A stretch of 64,000 nucleotides of DNA from Hydractinia symbiolongicarpus (taxonomy: Eukaryota > Cnidaria > Hydrozoa > Anthoathecata > Hydractiniidae). Positions 18,801-28,433 of the stretch are shown piece by piece. Location: the NCBI RefSeq assembly GCF_029227915.1, contig NC_079879.1:3534001-3598000 (forward strand), written 5' to 3'. The notes under the pieces are model-generated. The model did no database searches, was not told where the DNA came from, and worked only from the letters and a program-made list of their open reading frames with translations. A program made the translations under genes and the position numbers. Within the stretch, counting starts at the first letter, position 1. Each line of letters begins with the position of its first letter.

Positions 18801-19814
18801 ACAAAGCAAAGGAGATTGTTTGTCGCGAATGTTGATACGTTATGTGGATAGTAGTTTCTCTATTTCAGCCGTAATTTGCAAAAAATAATTAATGGCAAGG
18901 ATATCTTTCAATGGTTTTCTTTTATAGACAGTTTTATCTTGCGTGTAAAGAAGATGAAGAAGCTTCGTCCGACTGTGGTAGCGACAACGAAGCGATCAGC
19001 GATGGAGAAGCGATCAGCGATAGAGAAGCGATCAGCGATAGAAAGGCGATTGGCGATAGAAAAGCGGCCGACAATGAAATGAGTGAAGATGTGGAGGATC
19101 TTTCTGATAACTTGAAATGGTTGGATATTTATTATCCAGAATTTGAGAATATTACTACTGAGGTAACTAAAATATATGAAGTTCCTTTTTTTTAATCGGG
19201 CAAAATTATCAAATTTTACAATAATTATAAACTTTGCTAAAAAAAACTCAAATACTAAAATCAGCAACTTTTCATAAAAATCATATTCTCTTACCAATCA
19301 CAATTTTTGCATGACGAAAGCCGTAAAATAATTAATTTGGTAGTTGTTAAAAAAAACCCCTGATTTTAGCGGGAATTTAATTTAGTAGTATTAAATAATT
19401 TATTCAAAAGAAATTTAATTTAGCGGGTGTTAGAAAAACTTATTGTGGGAAATTTAGTTTTTGTCAAAACTACCACCAGATCTGCTAAATTATCTTTCCG
19501 CCAAAATTCTTCCCTTTGGGTAATCTTCAAACACCTGATAAATGGCGGTACCACACAGGCGTAAAAGAGAAATGTCATTTTTATTTTATAAACATGATCT
19601 ACTACTGCACGCTTTCTTCATCAACCTATTTCAAAAGATGATTTTGTTTTTTTCGTTTCATCAGGAAGAATATAAATTAGATCCGATGGAGATCAAACTA
19701 CTCTGTGTCACAGGCACAAAAGTTCCTCTTCATCGTTACGAAGAAAACAAATTTGATAGTTCTTCATCTACCACTTACAAGAACTGGGATGTCAAAAAAG
19801 AAGATTTGTTGTGA
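9884..19814 (+). CDS. CCDC83: Coiled-coil domain-containing protein 83, ten exons, complete
   Basis: Exons: 9884-9987, 10160-10244, 15891-16059, 16431-16510, 17187-17274, 17667-17758, 17883-17951, 18033-18154, 18928-19162 and 19665-19814. All phases agree and give 397 residues; the human protein is about 413. After a lysine-rich start (MPKKKGSKKAK) comes almost uninterrupted heptad coiled coil to about residue 250, then an acidic segment, then a conserved C-terminus with DPMEIKLLCVTGTKVPLHRY. That C-terminal block, the EALLDYQ-like start of the coil and the RRHIAAVEAEVERLEKE segment line up with vertebrate CCDC83. The molecular role is poorly known; the family is linked to testis and ciliated cells. 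Exon 5 has two possible donors and only the first (17275) keeps the frame. Exon 9 contains an 18-nt tandem repeat, and intron 2 houses an antisense LINE. Confidence 0.88.
10985..13520 (-). mobile_element. 5'-truncated non-LTR retrotransposon (LINE) in CCDC83 intron 2
   Basis: The element lies antisense to CCDC83. Its 3' end on the minus strand is an (ATG)n tail (10992-11014) preceded by the TGCTAGCATGGGTTGGACG end block seen in many invertebrate LINEs. Its 5' end is cut inside the endonuclease domain near 13517. The interior holds the end of an endonuclease domain and a full reverse transcriptase. An imperfect ATAAATAA match on both flanks could be a target duplication, but in AT-rich sequence this is weak. 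The C-terminal SETWAV and RPRGRPRKTW motifs resemble RTE-like elements; the exact clade is not certain. Confidence 0.85.
11022..13517 (-). pseudogene. LINE endonuclease-reverse transcriptase, broken
   Basis: Two open segments in one reading frame, 13517-12681 and 12680-11022, are separated by a single TAA at 12681-12683. The first carries the end of an endonuclease/exonuclease/phosphatase fold (SGGCKTQIDYFLVRK, SQHRLLVCD). The second carries reverse transcriptase motifs including FVDLEKAFNRVPR, HQGSVLSPLLF and the catalytic LLYADDLVLI. After the polymerase core comes a C4-H-C3 cysteine cluster (CGVC, FCQTC, WVHKKC, FVCKRC) like a PHD finger, then the C-terminal domain ending in RPRGRPRKTW. 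The nonsense codon and 5' truncation make this copy non-autonomous. Apart from that one stop the frame is open for about 2.5 kb, so the insertion is fairly young. Confidence 0.85.
17462..17597. repeat. 16-bp tandem repeat in CCDC83 intron 5
   Basis: About eight imperfect copies of CGCCAAAAATCAATCC run through the intron just upstream of exon 6. Related pieces (TCCGCCAAAATTC, TTAGCGGGAATTTAATTTAG) occur near 19370-19510, so the unit probably comes from a dispersed family. The short frame it creates is not coding. Confidence 0.8.
18989..19060 (+). repeat. 18-nt coding tandem repeat in CCDC83 exon 9
   Basis: Four in-frame 18-nt units encode EAISDG, EAISDR, EAISDR and KAIGDR, followed by a partial fifth (KAAD). 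The period is a multiple of three, so copy number can change without breaking the frame. The repeat enlarges the acidic linker between the coiled coil and the conserved C-terminus. Confidence 0.85.
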
Positions 19815-20994
19815 GAACATAAAAGGGCGTGTTTAAAATAGTTTTGTAATTAGATGTATTTTATTTATTTTTTTGATGAATATTGTTGTGTATATATCTA
19901 CTCTGTTAATAGTATATAAAATTTAATTCTTTTCCATATGGGTTCCTATCTTGATATTGGCATGTTCGCGACCTAATGAAGAACAAGAAATCCCTTGTCT
20001 TAAAGTGCGTCCCAAGTAGTGCTCATTATATGAGCTCTACCGTGCCCAACCGAACTCATAAAATATTCAGCTCTCCTCGGTACGGGTTGAAACATCGTTT
20101 TTAGACGAAACAAACTGTACCCCATGAACATTTTCTAATTGGTAGCCTTTTGTAACAACCATTGTTTATATATAAGAAGTTTATGCCAGTACATTGGTTT
20201 TTATGCGTCGAATCAAGACACGCGGCACAGCCAGGTCAGCTTTAAGGCACAGTTAAGGCACAGTTACACGTCATGAAAAATTATGGTAAATGAAGACGGA
20301 ATCTACAGAGTCATTTCTATGTAAGTAACAGGCAACCAAAATATGTCAATAAAGATACTCACAGCAGACATCGGATCTTAGATTATTTGGTTAGATTCAA
20401 AATCTTAAGTAGAATAATTTTTGCTGACGTCAGTACGCCTCAGCTCCACATTTTTCAGACTCAGTTCTGCTCGGTATTTCTCGCGCAAATTCAAATTCGC
20501 TTTCTTTGAACCCTATTCGGTCCGATTGCCTTGGTATGTTAACGGAATAAAATGGTAGTAATGATTTTTTGCATTTCTGCTGTACCAGTATTAAAAGCTT
20601 CAAATTTGTTCAAAATACCAATTTGCCTCAAATGTAGTTCCAGAACGAATTTTACCATTCTATTTGAATTTTCTGATAGCCAAATAAAAGTTATTCGACA
20701 CATGCAAAAGAAACACTTTGTTGAAATTTATTTTAATGAATATTTTTGAAACTTCACACCTAATAATTTGTTAATATAGTTACAATAAGAAATTATTCAT
20801 TTTTAAATATAGTTTATTAACGTATTATTTCAACTTCAATCAAACGCCCAAGTAGGCGTTCATGTGATGAATTAAATAGTTCGTGTTTTGTTACAACCGA
20901 TACATTTCAAATATTATTATTTAAACAGCCTTACTTTAAGCAGTCTGTTGTAGTAATAGCAACCGCAGCATTATTACTTTACTCAAAACAAAAT
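19815..20994. other. Intergenic spacer
   Basis: No supported exon. It holds the CCDC83 3' end and the upstream region of the orphan coiled-coil gene. The segment around 20410-20530 is locally less AT-rich and could be regulatory, but no motif supports this. Confidence 0.3.
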
Positions 20995-21987
20995 ATGACG
21001 TCAAATTGCATTGCGTTATTCATTTATCATCAGATAACTAGCAGACGCACAATGTGGCACAGTCTAAAACCTTTACCAGACTTAAGCACAGAAGATATAG
21101 AGTTGATGAATTATCTTATAGAAAAAGAGATGAAATCTTTTAAAAAAGAGGTTTGGTTTCCACTTTCTTCTTCTAAGCAAAAAGACGCGTTGGTAAAAGT
21201 TGTGCAGCATGGTGAAATAGAGCGCCAAAGTGGCCATAACCAAGCTAAAGTGAAAGAACGAAAATTTAAAGAAAGAATCAGAGAGTTAGAACGCTATATT
21301 CGCGAGATGAATAAAAACCTTGAAATGAGCGCCATAAATATTAAAGAAGACATTACAACAAAAAATGATCGAGTGAATGCCTTGCTAAATGAGGCGAAAG
21401 AAATGCGCAGTGAAATGAATGTCAAAGAAGTTAAATTGGTTGAGCAAGACAACGAAATACATGAATTGAAGAGGCAAATTATGAGATTAAGGGGGGAGAA
21501 CAATATTTTAAAATCTAGAGAAATTTTGCAAAATCAGATCAAAGATCAGTATCGGACAATGTTAATGAAGTACTTCGCAGAAACACAAGTAGATGTTAAC
21601 ATTACTGAAAAAACACATGTGGAGGCCGAAACATCAAATGATTTGAGTAGTATCTTATGCAAAGATTGTCACAGTAAATTTTTTTTGGAAGACGCACCCT
21701 TAGCCTGTAGCACTCCGTTATCTTCCACGACACGCTTACATGAAGGAATTACCCCGCTTTTTGAGGCTAATCACAAGACAAGTGATAATTTACCGAATTT
21801 AAAAACCAAACTCGATTCTCTTTCGAGGGAAGATGTTGATGAACGTGAGGAAGCAGGGGACGTTTTCACAAACATTACTTTAAATGCTGAAAGAGTTCAA
21901 AAAGAATTATCAAGAGCCAAAACATTAATAAACGATATATCAGATTTTCAAAATACCCAGATGCATGTTCGCGCACCATATACATAA
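20995..21987 (+). CDS. Intronless orphan coiled-coil protein
   Basis: One uninterrupted frame of 330 codons ends at TAA 21985-21987. The first ATG is at 20995. A second at 21052 (MWHSLKPLPDLSTEDIE) gives 311 residues and may be the true start, because the first 19 residues look less coding. Residues 30-210 are a highly charged heptad coiled coil rich in Glu, Lys and Leu, followed by a Ser/Thr-rich tail with four cysteines (LCKDC, ACS among them) and a last short helix (NAERVQKELSRAKTLI). No transmembrane segment or known domain is visible, and I do not recognise the family. It faces DNAAF3 tail to tail with about 430 bp between the stops. The company of cilia genes hints at a structural cilium or centrosome role, which is only a guess. 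Confidence 0.75.
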   Translation: MTSNCIALFIYHQITSRRTMWHSLKPLPDLSTEDIELMNYLIEKEMKSFKKEVWFPLSSSKQKDALVKVVQHGEIERQSGHNQAKVKERKFKERIRELERYIREMNKNLEMSAINIKEDITTKNDRVNALLNEAKEMRSEMNVKEVKLVEQDNEIHELKRQIMRLRGENNILKSREILQNQIKDQYRTMLMKYFAETQVDVNITEKTHVEAETSNDLSSILCKDCHSKFFLEDAPLACSTPLSSTTRLHEGITPLFEANHKTSDNLPNLKTKLDSLSREDVDEREEAGDVFTNITLNAERVQKELSRAKTLINDISDFQNTQMHVRAPYT

Positions 21988-22415
21988 AATCCAGCTATTT
22001 TTTTAAGAAAGGTGAATATAACTTAGCTGGGTGTTATCATTTTCCTCTGTTAAAAAATCGCTATCTTAATTTTGACACGAAAAAAAAAATTCCCCCTAAT
22101 ATTTCGATTTTATAGGTAAAGCATTAAAAAGTTTGTTTTAAAAGTAGAAGAATCCTTCTAGTATTAAAATATATTACGCTTTACAATAAATTGCAATTTA
22201 TACAACTTGAAAAATATAAATTTGCCTGAAATATATTAGAACTGTTTAAAATTTTTTTTTAAATTACATTTACACTCTGCCCTTGTAAAAAGTACTAAAA
22301 ATACCAAGCCTGAAGTACGCCCTAAAAAAATGTCTTCACGAACTTTCAAAACATTAGAAAATGAACTTAGTTAAGTATTCCTTTGAACCACATTGTGTAT
22401 ATATAAAAGAAGATC

Positions 22416-23753
22416 TTAACAACCAGAACATTTAAACACGGCAAATGAATCCTTAGCAACATCAAAATTTTTAACTTCCACACAACCAACTGCTTCTGCC
22501 ATACTTTTAATTTTTTTTTCATACTCCTGGTGTAAATCGTCCTTTAGGTCCAACATAAACTTTGTGGACTCGATCATCAGCAATCCATTTGGAGAGAATA
22601 ACATTTTAACAGTATCATCCAAAAAATGAACCATGCTATTAGAGAACGAAATTAAGTCGAACTTGCTTTTATATTTGGATTTCCTATGAAGATCTGACAC
22701 GCTCGCTGCGGGTAAAAAAGACACTCGCGAATTTGTCAATTTGTCGCTGCTCACAGCGGGACACTCTTCAGAGTCTTCTTTTTCTTTCGTCACCTCTGTT
22801 ACCTTGTCTTCGGCTTTTTGCGAATACGGCACTCCGTAATTCAGCTCATAGATTATCGAGGTAATGTTATGGAGGCAAACATCAGTTGATGTTTTTACGT
22901 GAATGTTATTATTCGTTTTGAATAAACTTTTGTCGTCGGATTCAACTCCGAACGAAATAAACGGGCTGTTTATAATGTCACCCCAATAACCACGTCTGTT
23001 GATGCGTTCGCCATCTTTCTTCACAACAACACCAGAAGCCAGTGTTTTATTCGCTTTCACATAAGCTGACTCGTCTCTTACATTGAAAGCGACTCCAAAC
23101 TCTCTCCACTGTTTGTATTCGTGCCACCCTACAATGGATGCTTTCCCTTTCAATTTCATACTATACTCCCAGTCATAACAGTTTTTGCGGGAGTCGTAAC
23201 GAACTCCAAGATGGTGTCGCAAACGTTGGTCCCAGTACTCCTTGATATTAAATATACTATCATCTTTATTTCTCCAAAATTTGAATATACCTTCCAGTTG
23301 GTCACGTTCTTTAAATTTCAAATTTGAAAAATCCCACGCCAAACACCCACTTTCGACGCAGTTCTCATCTGTAATCCATTTTATAAACTTATCAGCTTTT
23401 TTGCACAGGTAGTCTTCGGTGACATCACGAATCAAGCTGTTACCAAAAAGTTCAAGAAAAAGTTCTGCTTTCTCTAGTACTCCATATTTATTCAGAGATT
23501 CGTTAGCAAGATTTATAAGCAAGATTTGCCTTGCCACCGTTTCTAAGTCGTTTTCAATCACGTAAAAATTAATTTCTTGTTTTGATTTGTGCAGTTTTGT
23601 TAAAGTTTTCAATATATGTCTTCCATCTCCAGAGCCAACTAACAGAATGTTCAACGCGTTGTTATCACTCTTCACATGTCTGTCTAAGACATCCAGTAAA
23701 TCTTGTGCAGGTGAAAATCCCCACGATGTTGTGTTACCGTACACTTTTGACAT
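22416..23753 (-). CDS. DNAAF3: Dynein axonemal assembly factor 3, intronless
   Basis: A single frame of 445 residues, ATG at 23753 and stop at 22416. The N-terminus (WGFSPAQDLLDVL, then ILLVGSGDGRHILKTL and FYVIENDLETVARQILL) has the Rossmann-like, methyltransferase-type start typical of DNAAF3/PF22. The middle contains LKFKERDQLEGIFKFW, RLRHHLGVRYDSRKN, DWEYSMKLKG, GVAFNVRDESAYVKANKTL and RRGYWGDIINSPFISFGVE, the diagnostic core of the family. The protein acts in the cytoplasm in preassembly of outer and inner dynein arms. It is shorter than the human protein, mainly at the end. Known orthologues in vertebrates are split by many introns, while this copy has none, although its frame is fully intact. 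POLR2F follows upstream on the same strand. Confidence 0.95.
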   Translation of the reverse strand: MSKVYGNTTSWGFSPAQDLLDVLDRHVKSDNNALNILLVGSGDGRHILKTLTKLHKSKQEINFYVIENDLETVARQILLINLANESLNKYGVLEKAELFLELFGNSLIRDVTEDYLCKKADKFIKWITDENCVESGCLAWDFSNLKFKERDQLEGIFKFWRNKDDSIFNIKEYWDQRLRHHLGVRYDSRKNCYDWEYSMKLKGKASIVGWHEYKQWREFGVAFNVRDESAYVKANKTLASGVVVKKDGERINRRGYWGDIINSPFISFGVESDDKSLFKTNNNIHVKTSTDVCLHNITSIIYELNYGVPYSQKAEDKVTEVTKEKEDSEECPAVSSDKLTNSRVSFLPAASVSDLHRKSKYKSKFDLISFSNSMVHFLDDTVKMLFSPNGLLMIESTKFMLDLKDDLHQEYEKKIKSMAEAVGCVEVKNFDVAKDSFAVFKCSGC

Positions 23754-24457
23754 ATCTATTGATAATTGATAAAATTAAATAAACGAAAAATGAATAAATG
23801 AACAAAAGTAGAAGAAATGAAAGCTAGCTTTATTCACTTATATTTTGCTACTTAAAATTTTGGCGCATTTTCAAAAATGCTTTTTGCAAACGAAATTAAA
23901 ATTCATAGAGCATATCTCAAAAGAAATCATTCCTCCCAGAAAAAAATGGAAGATAAGTTACAAAAACTGTTTATTTTTCTCCTGTACAATACCCAAATAA
24001 TCTGTATATTGGGGCAAATTAAAGTTCCCACAGCAATTTTGGGCAAAAAATTAATGTAGCAAGGAGAAAATTGAGTGAATAAAGGTATTTATGAATGAAT
24101 GAAAAAATGAATGAGTGAATACAAAAATAAAGCACACTGTTGAAAACCTTGCTATCCTAAAACAGTAAAAATATGAATGCAATGTAAGTATTGATGTAAA
24201 AAACAAAGTTGACATAATCTAAAGCAAACATCAGTAACTCCAAGCATTTATCAGCGAAATTAACAACAAATATTTCTGTATTATGTTATAAAACGTATAT
24301 TGCATATTATCACAGGGTAAAATAGAGTCTTGTATTGAGTTCATAAAAACTTATCGCTGTCTTGGGATAGAGGTTTACACTCTCTTCGTGAGTCTGTCTG
24401 AAATTAGTTAATGTATTCAACTGCATAGGTTTAGTCAGATTGGTAGGATTGTGGTAT

Positions 24458-27399
24458 TTAATCTATGATCAATTCATCTATTGCCCAATCTTCAAAACTG
24501 CCATCTGGTAGGTACCGTCTGATGATGATAGGAATTTTTCTTGCCCTAAAATGAAAAAACAGCAGTGACCAACGTCGTTTTACACTTAAATGAATCATAT
24601 ATGTCTGTTCCTGTTAATTTATCTGGACATGTGCAATACAATCACAGCCCCAGTCCTGTGACAGTTAAACGTCTCTCTCTTTCAATTAACTTTTAAATAT
24701 TTTTCTGCAAATAACAAATTTAAGTTTTTACTTGAGTTCTTTCATTGCTATCTGCAAGGGGTCTGTCTCTCCTTCCAATTCGACCATCACAGGTGCATTC
24801 ATACTAAAAAAGAACAGCGCTGTTTTCATCACATTAACTTACAAAATCACACAAAAGATACAGAGAGCATGAATAATATGCTACCTTATCTGAAGAGCTC
24901 TTGTCCCTAAAACTCTTGCTCTCTCATATTTAGTCATATAAGGTGTGGTCACTTTCTTCTTTGGTTGCTGGAGTTGTGTATCATCTAAAAGTATTATAAT
25001 TTTTTATTGTTGTTGGTTGGTTTTGTTGTTGGCTAATTGGACTTAATTGAAGAAGTTTCTGTGAGAACAATATATTTTTTGAAAATTTCTTCAAATAATG
25101 TATCAAACTAAAACAATAAATCTGTAGGGTTCAGAAATTAACTGATGTTTTGTTACCTGTAGCTGGTAAAATGTCTACTTGAGGCATGTCATCACCCTAA
25201 AAATCAATGAATGCATAGTTAAAATAATGAGAATCAAGACAAAAGACGGAATTGCCCAAATACTGTTCTTTATAGAATTGCGAAAAACAGTTTTAAGTTA
25301 GACTTAGTGTCAAGAATTCTAGAAAATTAAAAAACAATTCACAATCCAATTTCTAGCTTTCTTTTTTCTCTGATACTACTATTTAAATTCTTTTCATATT
25401 ATAGAATAAATATATAATAGAATTTATATCTCTGATGTAAGGTGAAACTTATTGCATGCAAAGCTTTGTGCCTCAGCTACCGTAATGTATATTATCTTAA
25501 TCATTTCAATTTAAGAACTTTAATCGAGCAAGTCTCTCGCATGTTAAAAAAAGACATTACCAAATTTGCATCTGGTTCCTCAAAATCGTCTTCTTCAACA
25601 TCCTCCACTTCATCTTCGTAACTAAATTAAGAAAAATACCAAACTACTATTTTTTGTTTGTTATTTACTTTGTGTTTCAATTTTTTATTGTTTACCTAAA
25701 ACAATTTTTAGGTTCTAGCTATAAATATTTTTCGCACAAAAAAATAGCTTGCTTCACTCCTGATCATAAAGGCTGCTCTCGCAAAAGATATCTTCAAGAT
25801 ACATTTCAAAGTAAGAGACACAATTTCCTTCTCATGACATAAAAATGGAATGCTGCTGCCATAGTACCCTCAAAGTATTTGAGGTTTTCAAAATTCATAG
25901 GGCAAGCCCCACAGTTTCCGATGCATCATAGTCCTACAGTCCTACATTATCCAAGCAACGCATCCTAAACTAAATTATATGATGATGACAACCTGGATGA
26001 CAACCTGGAAAGATTCACTTAGGCAGGATAACAATGAAAAAGAAGCATCATTTAAATTTTGATGATGTCAGCAACCCATCCACAAAATATTTAGAAACTT
26101 GTTTTTATGTTGCCTCCATTGTGCAGAGCTTAAAGCACTGATCATGAAAAAGTATAGGATAATGTGCTTTTGATGAACAGTTAATAAGATAAAAGGGTTT
26201 AAAAATTTACAAATTTACAGCTATTTGTTTACCTGTTGCCTTTATCGTACAGATCTTGAAACGCTGATCAAGAAAATGTATAGGATGATGTACCTTTGAC
26301 AAACGATTGCAGAGATAGATAGATGTGCATATTTTACATGGCTAGCCTCAAAAATATCGAGGGATATACCCTGTCTATTATTTCCAGGAAGGGCCATGGC
26401 TTAGATGTCCGCGCTCTACTAGACAACTCTTAACAACATCCAACAGCCCACACAGTGTTCCATCTTCCCAATTTCCCACACATGGCTTGGGTTAACCCCG
26501 GCTATGGTAACATTCACTCGCCCATGTTGAATCACTGTCAAGAGGAATCGAACCCCGGTCTCCTGCACAGAGTATGAAAGCTATAAGCACTAATCTACGG
26601 TGCAACAATAACCACTAATCTATGGCACCACGATATTGGGGTTTAAAGGTTTTTTGATGACCTGGTGACTCAGGGTTGGAAAACTTACCCAAATTGGTCC
26701 TAGGTGGTCCCTAGTTACCTACGCAGTGAAAAATAACTGACGTCACATCACTTTGTTTCCAAGTTATTTGGCCTCAAAGTCTTAAGTGCACTGTAATGGC
26801 TTCATTATTTGATATAAGATATTGACGTTAAATCACTGTTATTAACGTGGTGCCGTAACGTCAGATAATTAACTTTTGAGACGTAAGTTTTTCGGCTACA
26901 TCAAAGGAAAATGAACACATCCACTTTGCTTGTTACAGATACACAGACACACTCTTCGTATTATTATAAGAGATATATATGATAAAGAGACTGTTGCAGA
27001 TGTAAAGCAGTATAGCTACAGGTGCTACAAACATTGGTAAATAGTTCCGTAACAATTCTTGTGCTTCTTTCTCAGAACCAATATAGGTAAATCTTTATCA
27101 TAGTACATCATGTGTCCATTTTCTAGCGACCTTCCAAACATATTTTTGCGTACTGTAAACATATATCGCCAGTTAGGGGGAAGGAGGTCTTCAATTTGAG
27201 AAAAAAATCTGTTCAGGGTCAGGAAATTCTGAAAAGTTGTTCGAGTGCGTATATTTAGCTACCAAAGGCTTAAAATAATAGTTGTAAGGAGTGATACACT
27301 AACGAAAACACAGGTTCAAGTTTCTCTCTTAGGTACATATGGCTTTCACAGACTATGCAAAAAATACCTCTAGCTACACCTAAATTCTTTTTTTTTGAG

Positions 27400-27430
<31 letters not shown>

Positions 27431-27756
27431 CGTTTACAGTGATATCATCTTATTTAATAAAATTACTGTGTATCACTAACTGGAATTAAGCAAGATTTAA
27501 TCCACGGTCCCCATAACTTAAGTCTGCAGACGAACTAAAAAACAGTAAAAATATTCATATCTATCTTTCTTTGATGACGGAATTGAAAAGTAACTTTTGA
27601 CTAAACAAATTTTTAGACTTAGCTTCTGAACTCTTAATTTTAATTGTCAAGAAAAAGCAACAGCATGCTCTTTTTTCAGACAGGCGCACAAAATAAAATC
27701 TTTAAAAAGTGAGAAAAAAGTCTTTACCCAGCTCGTCCATCATCTTCGTCCGCCAT
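24458..27756 (-). CDS. POLR2F: RNA polymerase I/II/III common subunit RPABC2, six exons, complete
   Basis: Exons on the minus strand, in order: 27756-27728, 25621-25561, 25196-25157, 24984-24885, 24803-24732 and 24545-24458, with every border GT/AG and every phase consistent. They give 129 residues (human 127). The N-terminus is acidic ([10 protein letters not shown], then [14 protein letters not shown]), as in the family. The conserved part includes [54 protein letters not shown] and PDGSFEDW. This is the Rpb6/omega-like subunit that stabilises the large-subunit clamp in all three nuclear polymerases. The first intron is about 2.1 kb and full of repeats, including a SINE, a G-run and one copy of an inverted repeat pair. 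Confidence 0.96.
26016..26300 (+). repeat. Dispersed repeat, copy 1 of an inverted pair
   Basis: Starts CACTTAGGCAGGATAA and continues through a TTTTGATGATGTCAGCAACC block to two related units with GTTGCCT..., AGCTTAAAG or ATCTTGAAA, and CTGATCA.GAAAA. The same order of blocks is found reversed at 28160-28433. It lies in POLR2F intron 1. Its nature, old transposon or SINE-like repeat, is not clear. Confidence 0.75.
26325..26640 (-). repeat. tRNA-derived SINE with doubled A-box
   Basis: On the minus strand the element begins GTGGTGCCATAGATTAGTGG, repeats an A-box-like TAGATTAGTGCTTA about 30 bp on, and reaches a perfect B-box GGTTCGATTCC at 26554-26544 with normal A-to-B spacing. A unique body follows, ending near TATCCCTCGATATTTTTGAGG. 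The strong pol III promoter and non-tRNA body indicate a SINE, here in the same orientation as POLR2F intron 1. Confidence 0.7.
27399..27424. repeat. Poly-G run of 26 bases
   Basis: An uninterrupted G run follows a short T run inside POLR2F intron 1, near its 5' end. Read on the transcribed strand it is a C run in the pre-mRNA. Exact length is prone to assembly and sequencing error. Confidence 0.9.
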
Positions 27757-27841
27757 ATTTTTTGCAAATGCGCCACACGGTTTGTAATTCGCTGACCAAA
27801 GCTCCCCGTACTCTTGTTCTCTGAAAAAAAGACCGTTAGGC

Positions 27842-27955
27842 CGAATCTCCACTGACCGATATTCGCGACGATTTTTGTGACAAAAAGAAGAAACCAATTC
27901 AACTTTTCGTCAGTATTTATGACAATCGTCGTAAAAATTGTCCCGTGGAGATTCG
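27842..27955. mobile_element. Small foldback/MITE-like element upstream of POLR2F
   Basis: Eleven-base perfect terminal inverted repeats, CGAATCTCCAC at 27842-27852 and GTGGAGATTCG at 27945-27955, bound 114 bp; further partial pairing (ACGATTTTT against AAAAATTG) continues inward. It starts 86 bp upstream of the POLR2F ATG, so it probably sits in the 5' UTR or core promoter. No coding capacity. Confidence 0.6.
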
Positions 27956-28074
27956 AGCTTCTTAAGTTGTTTTATTTTGAGCCAATTTCAATATGGTAAA
28001 AACGTCTTGAGACAATATTGGACATTTGCACAAAATGTTGTTGTTTTTCTAAGAGCGTTTAAATCACCAACATT

Positions 28075-28127
28075 TATACATTGTATATTTAAGACAGTGC
28101 TGCACCGTCTTAAATATACAATGTATA
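28075..28127. repeat. Perfect 21-bp hairpin
   Basis: Arms 28075-28095 and 28107-28127 are exact reverse complements (TATACATTGTATATTTAAGAC on the left, read as 20 plus one base) around an 11-base loop, AGTGCTGCACC. Right of it lie three short repeats of ATACGGTGCAA (28130-28170) that echo the loop. No transcript signal is seen. Confidence 0.85.
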
Positions 28128-28159
28128 TATACGGTGCAAGTTATATACGGTGCAATATA

Positions 28160-28433
28160 TACGGTGCAAGTTTCAAGATCTATACGATGAAGGCAACAGG
28201 CATACAAGTTTCTTAAAAAAAATGTTTGGGTTTTCACAGGCCATTGCTGACGTCAGGAATATTTTTAAATCCTCATTAACCTCTCATCATACACATTTTC
28301 TTGATCAGCAGTTTAAGCTCTACACAATAGAGGCAATGTTAAATCAAGGTTCTATCTTTTTTTTGTGGGTGGGTTGCTGACGTCATCAAAATTCAAATGA
28401 CACTTATTTTTCAATTTTATCCTGCCTAAGTGG
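28160..28433 (-). repeat. Dispersed repeat, copy 2 of an inverted pair
   Basis: Reverse-oriented relative of 26016-26300: on the minus strand it reads CACTTAGGCAGGATAA, TTTTGATGACGTCAGCAACC, ATTGCCTCTATTGTGTAGAG and CTGATCAAGAAAA in the same order. It lies about 400 bp upstream of the POLR2F start, so the two copies flank exon 1 and the promoter. Confidence 0.75.
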
